Origin: Gp13-AA77 sp036521995
Lineage (GTDB): Bacteria; Acidobacteriota; Terriglobia; UBA7540
Reading direction: 5' to 3'
DNA length: 30,728 nucleotides
Assembly (NCBI GenBank): GCA_036521995.1
Contig: DATDGR010000176.1
Span: forward strand, 1 to 30,728
Shown: positions 7,518 to 14,252 of the stretch, piece after piece
How the letters are laid out: the number at the start of each line of letters is the position of its first letter
How positions within the stretch are numbered: position 1 is the first letter of the stretch
Notes under the pieces: generated by a model
What the model was told of the DNA's origin: nothing
What the model saw: the letters and a program-made list of their open reading frames with translations, nothing else
The model's database searches: none
Program-made: the position numbers and the translations under genes

Positions 7518-8566
7518 GGCAAGTCAATTGCAGCTTACTTGCCAGGAAAAGTCAATTCACCGCCGGCCGGCGCCATAGGTGCGGACCCGTAGCCCAGTAG
7601 AAGCTGCCCCGCCCTCGATTCCGTCTCGGGTTCGTTGTTTCAGGTTCCAACCCCCACTCAATTCTAAAGCACTTACAGGATTCGAACCCGTCCAATCTGC
7701 GCTTTCTCGGGTTCGCTTAGGTTCGTTCTAGGTTCGTTTTTGCACACTTTCGTTGATTCTACACGACTTCTCGGGTTCGTTTTTCGATTTAATGGGGGGC
7801 CCCAAGAAAAGCCACCGGCCAGCCTCCAAACGCGTTGACTTCGAGCCTTGCTTCGCCATCTCGGGGCGCTCCAAACCAGCCCTGCCGGTCCCCGGCTAGG
7901 CTCCTGGCCGCAGTACTCCGACCTTGAGTCGGCAACCATCGTTCTGCGTTCGAGATTCGAACATAAGCAGGCCGCCTGTCCGGCCACTCTCGGGCCGTTC
8001 TCGGCTCGGACACCAGCGTCCCAGGGTCCGAACCTACACCCTGCATACACCGAAAAACGGCCTATTCCAATAACACGAGAGTTAATGCTGATTACAAGAA
8101 GCGGTCCCTGGCGGTCCGCGCCAGTACGGGCACCGATCACGACGTGCCGGGCACGGTGGCCCTGAGGAAGGAAGCGATCAGGGAGTCGTAGCGTAACGGG
8201 CGTCTGCCAAGCCCTGCGGCCTTTCGATTCGCCGTTTACAGCTTTTGCTGCCAACGCGGGCGTCAAGAACTTACTCTTTGTCCAGAAAAGCAGCTCAAAC
8301 AGCTCCGCCAGCGGATCGCGCTCCTCTAAAGCAGAAACAAATGCGGTCGGTGGTGCAGGTGAACAATGCGCACGGTCCTGCTGGGCCGTGCCTGGCACTG
8401 TCTTCGAACCTCACGGCCTGATCAGAAGCCTGGCGGCTGATTCCAGCCGGCGGCATGAACAAGCGCCTGGAGGGGCTTTCGCTGGCACGGCCGGCCCACT
8501 CAGGCTCGGAAGCAGGGAGACAATACGGAGCCCCACGCAAAAGGTTCCTCAAGTGCCCGCATGGCC
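7518..8566. other. Gene-poor region between mutase operon and DUF1080 gene
   Basis: About 1 kb with no convincing gene. The longest frame here (minus strand, about 240 codons from 8398) shows no domain or signal peptide, has an implausible composition, and runs straight through the GGTTCG repeat array. Positions 7620-7790 hold the repeat unit described separately. The rest (7790-8560) has no clear structure that I can see; it may be degraded coding sequence. Confidence 0.5.
7661..7773 (+). repeat. Dispersed composite repeat, copy A (11-nt tandem GGTTCG units)
   Basis: Copy A has a 14-nt anchor ATTCTAAAGCACTT (7661-7674). Next come three degenerate 11-nt units, TCGGGTTCGCT, TAGGTTCGTTC and TAGGTTCGTTT (about 7707-7739). 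It ends with TGATTCT plus ACACGACTTCTCG (7754-7773). Copy B at 20205-20301 has the same three parts in the same order and orientation. More single GGGTTCGTT motifs flank copy A at 7628-7636 and 7773-7782. No ORF or transposase is associated. Confidence 0.65.
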
Positions 8567-8594
8567 TTGACAGGCGGCGCGCTCGCTGTACAAT
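8567..8594 (+). promoter_or_regulatory. Sigma70-type promoter for the DUF1080 gene
   Basis: TTGACA (8567-8572), 16-nt spacer, TACAAT (8589-8594). This near-consensus pair lies about 85 nt upstream of the ATG at 8679, right after the gene-poor region, so it is the natural start of this transcript. Confidence 0.65.
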
Positions 8595-8678
8595 GTTATT
8601 GACTCAGCGAATATCGTCCGGGCTGAACCCGCATCTGCCCCTGGTGTGGGCTCAGCGCCGGATCTAAGAAGAGGCGTC

Positions 8679-9383
8679 ATGCACTGGCCCCGCTCGGCTC
8701 GAGTCACTGAAACGCTAGCCACCGACCCTCTCATCACCCCACTTGCCAACTTCCGGTCCGCTCTTTTCCTTGCCCTGGTCGCAATAGCCTTCGTACCTGC
8801 GCTATGGGCTCAGAATTCGGGTCAATGGGTGCCACTCTTCAATGGCAGGGACCTGTCGGGTTGGAAGAACAATGTCGATCAGAAGTGGGTGGTTGAAGAC
8901 GGCACGATTCTGGGTGAAAGCGTCAACCAGAAATATGGCTACTTGACCACTGAAAAGACCTACCGGAATTTCAATCTCCGGCTCCGCTTTAAGCCTGAAG
9001 CCGGGGGCAACAGCGGGGTGTTTGTTCGCTCCCGGATCATCGGCATCGATCCGGAGCACGGGCCGGATATCGAGGGCATTCAGGTGGAAGTGGATCCTAA
9101 CCTCGGTCATCACACGGGCGGAATCTACGAAAGCGGAGGACGTGGCTGGCTCGTTCAGCCAACGCCCGAAGGCGAGCAGGCGCTCAAGCCCGGACAGTGG
9201 AATGAGCTTGAGATCGCGGTCCACGGAAACCGCTACGTCACGCGCTTGAACGGAGTCCAGATCGTGGACTACACCGACACAGCGCCGAAATTCACGGATG
9301 GAGTTATCGGCCTGCAGCTCCACATGGGTGGAGGGGTCAAGATGCGGTGGAAGGATATCGAGATCCAGGAGACTCCGCAGTAG
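8679..9383 (+). CDS. Exported DUF1080 (3-keto-disaccharide hydrolase-like) protein
   Basis: A 234-residue extracytoplasmic protein with one concanavalin-like DUF1080 domain. Such domains are frequent in Acidobacteriota and Bacteroidota, and some cleave 3-keto-glycosides. The N-terminus has a hydrophobic export segment (SALFLALVAIAFVPALWAQ) ending about residue 48. The domain starts with WVPLFNGRDLSGWK, then KWVVEDGTILGES, YRNFNLRLRFKPEAGGNSGVFVRS, VDPNLGHHTGGIYESGGRGW, PGQWNELEIAVHGNRYVTRLNGVQIVDY and GVIGLQLHMGGGVKMRWKDIEI, covering the whole domain. ATG at 8679 is preferred over an in-frame GTG at 8646 because a GAGG box lies 4 nt upstream and the signal peptide is then compact. It is monocistronic with its own promoter. 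Substrate is unknown; glycan catabolism is the best guess. Confidence 0.88.
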   Translation: MHWPRSARVTETLATDPLITPLANFRSALFLALVAIAFVPALWAQNSGQWVPLFNGRDLSGWKNNVDQKWVVEDGTILGESVNQKYGYLTTEKTYRNFNLRLRFKPEAGGNSGVFVRSRIIGIDPEHGPDIEGIQVEVDPNLGHHTGGIYESGGRGWLVQPTPEGEQALKPGQWNELEIAVHGNRYVTRLNGVQIVDYTDTAPKFTDGVIGLQLHMGGGVKMRWKDIEIQETPQ

Positions 9384-9421
9384 CCACCGCGGCTGCGCTC
9401 GGCGTCCCCGTAAAGGAGAGG

Positions 9422-9589
9422 ATGGCCGGCCTCCCGCGCGTTTTCTCGAAACTGAGCGAATTGAATGATCGGGGCGCGGTCACGACGGAGCGCGAGATCT
9501 CGAGGTCTAAGCAGATGGAAGACATCAGAAGGACAAGGCATACCTGGAACAACTGCTCGGCTCGGTGAAGCACACCTAGGTACAGTTTC
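9422..9589 (+). pseudogene. Possible frameshifted remnant of a small SHOCT-like protein
   Basis: Tentative. From ATG 9422 (GGAGAGG directly upstream) the frame reads MAGLPRVFSKLSELNDRGAV and then TTEREISRSKQMEDI. The pattern L-x2-L-x-R/D-x-G-x-x-T-x-x-E recalls short C-terminal SHOCT helices. The frame ends at 9568, but another frame continues with KDKAYLEQLLGSVKHT to a stop near 9589, as a one-base shift in a helical protein would. It could also be coincidence in a 240-nt intergenic gap. Confidence 0.2.
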
Positions 9590-9621
9590 CCTGGCGCTCG
9601 GCGGGTCTGAGCGCAATCCAT

Positions 9622-10503
9622 ATGTCGTCGCCGGCTCAAGTACCCACGGCCCAGCCGAAAAACAGGCCGGTCGCGCGGCTGTCTTCCCGGCTTCTTTCGG
9701 CTCAGTTCCTGGCCCTCGTCGGAAAACGAATCAGCGAAGACAACCTGTCCGGCCTGTCAGCCCAAACCTCGTACTATTTCGCGCTCTCGCTGTTTCCCGC
9801 TTTGATCTTCCTCGGGGGCATCGTGGGGATGCTGCCCTTCACCCATTTGTGGGATGCCATTTTGAGATGGATCGCCTATTACCTTCCTCCGGAGTCGCGG
9901 GAGTTGGTTTTTCAGACCGTCTTCAGCTTGACGAAAGGGCGCAAGCAATTCCTTTCCCTGGGACTGCTGGGGACGTTCTGGGGAGCCACGGGCGGAATCA
10001 TGACCCTTATCTCGGCGCTGAACGCCGTCTACCAGGTCAAGGAGACCCGCAGCTACTTGAGGAGGCTGGCCCTGAGCGCCTTGATGTTCCTGGTTCTGAT
10101 TGTGCTGCTGCTGGCAACCTTTGGCCTGTTCGCCGTAGGCGACAAGATCGATCAATGGCTGGCGTCGGCAGTGCAATCCGCTGGCTTCCTGACGGCACTG
10201 GCCCGTCTAACGAGACGGCTGGTATCGGTCGTGTTGATCGCCATGAGTGTCACAATCTTGGAGCAAGCTCTGCCCAACATCAGGCGGCCTTGGCGCTGGA
10301 TAGCGCCGGGGACGGCGGTTACGGTTGTGGGGTGGCTGCTGGCAACCGACGGGTTCAATTTCTACGTACGGCATGTCGCGTCCTACAACCGCACGTACGG
10401 CGTGCTGGGCGCATTTGTGATTCTGATGGTCTGGACCTACATCACCAGCCTGATTGCCTTGATCGGGGCGGAGATCAACGCGGCGCTGCACGAGTGTGGA
10501 TGA
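9622..10503 (+). CDS. YihY/BrkB family inner-membrane protein
   Basis: A 293-residue polytopic membrane protein of the YihY/virulence factor BrkB family, whose molecular function is not settled; the old ribonuclease BN label is considered wrong for this family. After a cytoplasmic N-terminus come DNLSGLSAQTSYYFALSLFPALIFLGGIVG (the family's conserved first segment), SLGLLGTFWGATGGIMTLISALNAVY, LALSALMFLVLIVLLLATFGLF, LVSVVLIAMSVTIL, WIAPGTAVTVVGWLLATDGFNFYV and YGVLGAFVILMVWTYITSLIALIGAEINAAL. That makes about six membrane segments, and the terminal GAEINAAL is diagnostic. Length is normal. No strong Shine-Dalgarno is visible. It stands alone: the DUF1080 gene is 240 nt upstream and the receiver gene about 400 nt downstream. 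Confidence 0.92.
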   Translation: MSSPAQVPTAQPKNRPVARLSSRLLSAQFLALVGKRISEDNLSGLSAQTSYYFALSLFPALIFLGGIVGMLPFTHLWDAILRWIAYYLPPESRELVFQTVFSLTKGRKQFLSLGLLGTFWGATGGIMTLISALNAVYQVKETRSYLRRLALSALMFLVLIVLLLATFGLFAVGDKIDQWLASAVQSAGFLTALARLTRRLVSVVLIAMSVTILEQALPNIRRPWRWIAPGTAVTVVGWLLATDGFNFYVRHVASYNRTYGVLGAFVILMVWTYITSLIALIGAEINAALHECG

Positions 10504-10806
10504 GACAATCGGGCATGACGGCGTGGCGGGCGGCTTTATGCGGCTCCGCGGCTTGACCTTCCCACGGGCCTGCACCCCGGGCCGCGCAAGCCGTTTTCTT
10601 CCCCAAATTAGCCGCCACGGGCCCCGCCGTCCTTGAGGACCGCCGCAGCGGACTTGTTCTTTTGGGGTGCAGTCAGTCATCGACCTATGGCTCGGCACCA
10701 GTTGCACAAACTTCACACTTTGAGGCATTGCCTACGGCCTACGGTCTTGGAAGTGTGCAAGAGCTATACACTTCGTCGTCGGCCTGACGGCGCTCGCCTT
10801 GCATGA
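10504..10806. other. Intergenic region upstream of the receiver-ACP operon
   Basis: No gene seen. It contains a 12-nt palindrome GTCCTTGAGGAC near 10630, which could be part of a weak terminator after the YihY gene but has no good T tract. It also contains CACACTT (10714-10720), a CCTACGG direct repeat (about 10731-10743) and the AAGTGTG/TACACTT inverted repeat listed separately. Confidence 0.4.
10751..10773. promoter_or_regulatory. Inverted repeat AAGTGTG-N9-TACACTT, possible operator
   Basis: Half-sites AAGTGTG (10751-10757) and TACACTT (10767-10773) lie about 35 nt upstream of a putative -35 box for the receiver-ACP operon. A third CACACTT half-site is at 10714-10720. A close relative (AAGTGTA-N8-TACACTT) sits upstream of the aminotransferase gene at 16517-16538. 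Seen directly; operator function is inference. Confidence 0.35.
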
Positions 10807-10836
10807 TTGTCCCTTCAAACTACTCCAGGATATAAA
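10807..10836 (+). promoter_or_regulatory. Candidate promoter for the receiver-ACP operon
   Basis: TTGTCC (10807-10812), 18-nt spacer, TATAAA (10831-10836), about 65 nt upstream of the ATG at 10901. The boxes are moderate matches to sigma70 consensus. Position and the local drop in GC support it. Confidence 0.4.
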
Positions 10837-10900
10837 CTTATCATGACCCAACGGTCTCACGGCAGCGCGCGTGCTGTTTGCGACTGCGGAAGGGTGTGGA

Positions 10901-11290
10901 ATGGGCACGACCAGAGTTCTGATAGTTGACGACGATCAAGGTAGCCGTGAGCTGCTCAGTGAGGTACTGGCCGCTAACGGCTATCTGGTTGGTGCGGCTG
11001 CGGATGGCACTGCCGCCCGCGACGAGCTGTCGCGTGACGCCGGCTATCAAATTGTGATCGCTGACCTGCGGATGCCCAACGGAAGCGGATTGGACCTGCT
11101 GCGGGAGCTCCACAGCCGGAATCAGAATCAGGACTTAATCCTAATGTCATCTTTCATGACTGGAACGGAAAAAGAGCAGGCCATGAAGTTGGGGGCTCGC
11201 GCCCTGCTTGAGAAGCCATTTAGGTTAAACCAGTTGCTGGATATTGTGAGCAAGGTGGCGGGCCGAAGGGCGGTCAGCGCGGAACTCTAG
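10901..11290 (+). CDS. Single-domain response regulator (CheY-like receiver)
   Basis: A 129-residue stand-alone phosphoacceptor domain with no DNA-binding or enzymatic output. All receiver landmarks are present: acidic pocket VDDD (Asp10/Asp11), phosphoacceptor Asp55 in IVIADLRMPNGSGLDLL, the Ser/Thr position in LILMSSF (83/84) and conserved Lys105 in ALLEKPF. ATG at 10901 is preferred over an in-frame GTG at 10871 because a GGAAGG box lies 7 nt upstream and the protein then begins directly with the first beta strand (TRVLIVDD). No kinase gene is adjacent. It starts 42 nt before the acyl carrier protein gene and is probably cotranscribed with the lipid cluster, so it may relay a signal to that pathway by protein contact; that is inference. 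Confidence 0.88.
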   Translation: MGTTRVLIVDDDQGSRELLSEVLAANGYLVGAAADGTAARDELSRDAGYQIVIADLRMPNGSGLDLLRELHSRNQNQDLILMSSFMTGTEKEQAMKLGARALLEKPFRLNQLLDIVSKVAGRRAVSAEL

Positions 11291-11332
11291 GGCAGAGTTT
11301 GGCCTCGACCCCGTAATTGAGAGGAGAAAAGC

Positions 11333-11623
11333 ATGCACGTAGCTGATAAAGTCATAGAAATCATTGTTCGGGAGCAACATCTGGATCCGAATGTCGTAAA
11401 GCTGGACTCGACCTTCGCCGAGTTGGGAATCGACTCGCTCGACGGGGTCAACATCCTGTTCGCTCTGGAGGAAGAGTTCAAAATCGACATCCCGGATTCG
11501 GTAGCGCAGAACATGAGGGGAGTACGGCAGGTGGTGGACAGCCTGACGAGGGTGCTCGAAGGCCAGGACATCTCTGACCTGGTAGCCATGGCCAAGAGTG
11601 ACACTCAGGTTGCTGCCAGCTAA
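11333..11623 (+). CDS. Acyl carrier protein
   Basis: A 96-residue carrier protein that holds the growing acyl chain on a phosphopantetheine arm. The attachment motif is LGIDSLDGVNILFALEEEF with Ser35; the surrounding DSL-x-x-V-x-x-L/I-F-x-L-E-E pattern is canonical. It is longer than housekeeping AcpP (about 78) because of a C-terminal tail after SLTRVLEGQ, and helix III is unusual (DSVAQNMRGVRQVVDSL), so it is probably a dedicated ACP, not the primary one. The start ATG at 11333 follows a GAGAGGAGA box. The ketosynthase starts 24 nt downstream, which makes it the likely partner. No other housekeeping fab genes are adjacent. Confidence 0.93.
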   Translation: MHVADKVIEIIVREQHLDPNVVKLDSTFAELGIDSLDGVNILFALEEEFKIDIPDSVAQNMRGVRQVVDSLTRVLEGQDISDLVAMAKSDTQVAAS

Positions 11624-11647
11624 ACCCTTTGAGTTCTGAGGTTCACG

Positions 11648-12877
11648 GTGCGCAGAGTCGTCATAACCGGCGTGGGAGTTCTTGCCTCCACGGGCAAGGA
11701 TCCGGAGAGCTTCATTACAAATCTGATTGAGGGCCGCTCGGCCATCCGGCGGATCGAGCAGTTTGATCCCTCTTCGCTCAGCGTCCAGATCGCGGCTGAG
11801 ATTCCGGACTACTGTGCCTCCGACTACTTTCCTCAGAAACGCCTCGACCTGGTCGACCGTTTCACCGAATTCGGGCTGATTGCCGCGCGCCAAGCGATGG
11901 CCTCGAGCGGTCTGGAAGTCAAGGAAACTGAACAGCCTCGATTCGGTGTGGTGATGGGCTCGGGCATGGGAGGCGCGCAAACGTATGAAGTGGGTTACTC
12001 CAGCCTGTACGCCAAAGGCGCCACGCGCGTGCACCCTTTCACCATTCCGAAGAGTATGCACAACGCCGCGACTTCGCAGATCTGCATGGAGTTCGGTGCG
12101 CAGGGTCCGTCCCTCGCAACCTCCACGGCTTGTTCGTCTTCGGGCCACGCCGTCGGGACGGCCTTTCACCACATCAGGTTCAACTTGGCCGACATTATGC
12201 TGGCGGGCGGAAGTGAGTCGCCCATCACCTTCGGAATTATGCGTTTCTGGGAATCGGTGCGAGTGATGGCGACGGGCAATGGCGATCCCAGCCACGCCTG
12301 CCGGCCGTTTTCCGCTGACCGCGAAGGTCTTGTGTTGGGCGAGGGAGGAGCGGTACTGGTGCTCGAAGAGCTTGAGCACGCCAAGCGTCGCGGCGCAAAC
12401 GTTTACGCCGAACTTGCCGGCTACGGGCTGAGCTCTGACGCGGGCCACATCACCCAGCCGACGGTGGACGGGCCTGTGCGGGCCATCTGTATGGCGCTCA
12501 ATGAGGCGGGCCTCAATCCGGAAGAGATCGACTACGTGAATGCCCACGGTACTGGCACGCGTCTCAATGACACGACCGAGACCCAAGTCCTCAAGAAGGC
12601 CTTTGGCGACCACGCCCGTAAACTAGCCGTCAGCTCTACTAAGTCCATGCATGGCCACGCCATGGGGGCCACCGGCGCGCTGGAACTGGCCGCCACCGTT
12701 CTTGCCATGCAAAAAGGTGTGATACCACCCACCGCCAACTACACGGCGCCGGACCCGGAGTGCGATCTCGACTATGTGCCCAATCAAGCGCGCGAGGCAC
12801 CGATCAGGGCGGCCATCTCGAATTCATTTGCCTTCGGCGGGTTGAACGCTGTGTTGCTGGTGCGGCGGTTGGAGTAG
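11648..12877 (+). CDS. Beta-ketoacyl-ACP synthase (FabF/KAS II family)
   Basis: Condenses an acyl thioester with malonyl-ACP to extend a fatty or polyketide chain. It has 409 residues, normal for FabF. The Cys-His-His triad is intact: Cys162 (ATSTACSSSGHAVG), His300 (VNAHGTGT) and His335 (SSTKSMHGHAMGATG, with Lys332). MRRVVITGVGVLASTG and NSFAFGGLNAVLLVRR are the usual ends. Differences from housekeeping FabF include YPF-free TRVHPFTIPKSMHNAATSQ around the entrance and HAVGTAFHHIRFNLADIMLAGGSESPI; like other accessory KS proteins it may use a special primer. GTG at 11648 follows a TGAGG box. It follows ACP by 24 nt and abuts the glycosyltransferase, so it belongs to the dedicated acyl pathway. 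A symbol is withheld because it is probably not the primary fabF. Confidence 0.92.
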   Translation: MRRVVITGVGVLASTGKDPESFITNLIEGRSAIRRIEQFDPSSLSVQIAAEIPDYCASDYFPQKRLDLVDRFTEFGLIAARQAMASSGLEVKETEQPRFGVVMGSGMGGAQTYEVGYSSLYAKGATRVHPFTIPKSMHNAATSQICMEFGAQGPSLATSTACSSSGHAVGTAFHHIRFNLADIMLAGGSESPITFGIMRFWESVRVMATGNGDPSHACRPFSADREGLVLGEGGAVLVLEELEHAKRRGANVYAELAGYGLSSDAGHITQPTVDGPVRAICMALNEAGLNPEEIDYVNAHGTGTRLNDTTETQVLKKAFGDHARKLAVSSTKSMHGHAMGATGALELAATVLAMQKGVIPPTANYTAPDPECDLDYVPNQAREAPIRAAISNSFAFGGLNAVLLVRRLE

Positions 12878-14164
12878 ATGGGCAAACTCAAGGATGAGCA
12901 GAACGCCGCAGAGCCGGTTTCGGCAGGGGCGCCATTGCATTCCCGGGCAAGCGAAATCCAAGACGGTAAGGTCATGAGCATGAAAAGGCGGATCGCCATT
13001 CTGACGCTGAGCGTAGGCTCCGGCCACCTTCAGGCCTCGTCGGTTATCGAGCAGGCCTTACGCGACGGTAGTGAAAATCCGGAAATTCTTCTGGTGGACG
13101 CCCTTGACCTCGCACGTGGCTGGTTTCATTGGGTTTATGTGCGCTCCTATTTTATGATGTTGAAACACGCGCCGGGGGCGTGGCGAAACCTGTTCGAGCG
13201 CCGCAACCGCAGGCGTCACCGCGCCACCGCGCCGCAATGGGTATTCCGGCGAGGTTGCACGAAGGTTCTGGAGCGCTTTCGCGCCTTCGCACCGGACCTC
13301 GTCATCGCCACTGAAATTGGGGCGGTGGAGATCGCGGCACTCGGAAGGCGCGAAGGCTGGTTTGACGCGCCGATTCTGGCGGTCCAAACCGACTATCACG
13401 CTGAGCCGCCTTGGGTCCAGCCTGAAGTGGACTACTACTGCGTGGGCAGCGAGGAGGCTCGGGGACAACTCGTATCCTGGGGGGTGTCGTCGAACCGCAT
13501 TTTGGTCTCCGGCGTTCCCATTGACCCTGGGTTTTCGCTCCCCATGGATCGACTCGAGGTCCTTCGCTCGCTCGGCCTCGTTGCTCGTAAGCCGGTCGTG
13601 CTGGTGATGGGCGGCGGCATGGGACCCGCGCCGCTGGACGAGATCGTCCGGAGCCTTGCTCGGTGCGAGATTCCAGTCCAAGTCATTGCTATCGCTGGAC
13701 ATAATCGCGGTATGATGCGACGGCTCGAAAGGTTGCGGGGCAGGGTGGCCCTTGATCTTTACGCTTTCGGCTGGACGGCGAGAATACCGGAGTTGATGGC
13801 TGCTGCTGATCTGCTGATTACCAAGCCCGGCGGCGTAACTGTGGCTGAAACGTTAGCGTCAGGGGTTCCGTTGCTGTTGACCGAGCCGATTCCTGGTCCA
13901 GAGGAACGTCACGTCCAGTACCTGGTGGGCCGCGGAGCAGCGGTTTACGCGCACGCCCTGGATCAGATTCCGGTGCTGGCCTCCAGCCTGCTGACCAGCC
14001 CAGCGCGCCGGGCGCGAATGGTAAAACAGCAGCGCGAGATGGCCCGTCCGGACGCGGCGCACGCTATCGCCCAGGTATCGCGCGCCCTGATGGAGAAGAC
14101 GGGGTACATGGACTTGGTCGCCGCCTCGGTTGAGGGCGTGGGTGAGCCCGCGTATCTGATGTGA
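12878..14164 (+). CDS. MGDG-synthase/UgtP-like glycosyltransferase (GT28)
   Basis: Probable lipid glycosyltransferase that moves a sugar from a nucleotide sugar to a diacylglycerol-like acceptor at the membrane. Up to 428 residues. The N-terminal MGDG-synthase domain shows RRIAILTLSVGSGHLQASSVIEQAL, VDALDLARGWFHWVYVRSYF and DLVIATEIGAVEIAAL; PILAVQTDYHAEPPWVQPEVDYYCVGSEEAR is the diagnostic centre. The C-terminal GT28 half shows PVVLVMGGGMGPAPLDEIV, YAFGWTARIPELMAAADLLITKPGGVTVAETLASGVPLLLTEPIPGPEERH, the donor-binding motif. The start is uncertain: ATG 12878 directly abuts the ketosynthase stop with a GGAG box, while ATG 12974 begins nearer the first strand and would drop 32 residues not typical of the family. 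Either way it is tightly coupled to the ketosynthase, linking chain synthesis and glycosylation. Confidence 0.88.
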   Translation: MGKLKDEQNAAEPVSAGAPLHSRASEIQDGKVMSMKRRIAILTLSVGSGHLQASSVIEQALRDGSENPEILLVDALDLARGWFHWVYVRSYFMMLKHAPGAWRNLFERRNRRRHRATAPQWVFRRGCTKVLERFRAFAPDLVIATEIGAVEIAALGRREGWFDAPILAVQTDYHAEPPWVQPEVDYYCVGSEEARGQLVSWGVSSNRILVSGVPIDPGFSLPMDRLEVLRSLGLVARKPVVLVMGGGMGPAPLDEIVRSLARCEIPVQVIAIAGHNRGMMRRLERLRGRVALDLYAFGWTARIPELMAAADLLITKPGGVTVAETLASGVPLLLTEPIPGPEERHVQYLVGRGAAVYAHALDQIPVLASSLLTSPARRARMVKQQREMARPDAAHAIAQVSRALMEKTGYMDLVAASVEGVGEPAYLM

Positions 14165-14252
14165 CGGAGTACGAGCGAAGCCGGAATTTAACATAGCAAA
14201 AGAGTTTAAGAATATCTCCACGGATTGTTCGAAAGACTTGGCGGGCTGACAG

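Noticed and set aside
5925..7592. Long plus-strand open frame (555 codons) antisense to the mutase large subunit
   Set aside because: Exact shadow of a well-conserved gene in GC-rich DNA; its translation shows no domain.
7661..7760. A tRNA gene on the minus strand, from the GGGTTCGAATCC motif
   Set aside because: Only the T-arm can be folded; no D-arm, anticodon arm or 7-bp acceptor stem upstream.
7707..7784. CRISPR array or iteron-type origin, from the repeated GGTTCG motif
   Set aside because: Units are 11 nt, contiguous and degenerate, with no spacers, cas, rep or DnaA-box features.
7673..8398. Minus-strand frame (241 codons) in the gene-poor region
   Set aside because: No domain, no signal peptide, and it crosses the tandem GGTTCG repeat array; the translation looks random.
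9622..10503. Ribonuclease BN call for the YihY family protein
   Set aside because: The historical label came from a misassigned gene; the protein is a polytopic membrane protein without nuclease motifs.
11225..12613. Minus-strand open frame (462 codons) across ACP and ketosynthase genes
   Set aside because: Antisense to two certain genes with intact active sites; composition is Arg/His-rich as expected for a shadow.
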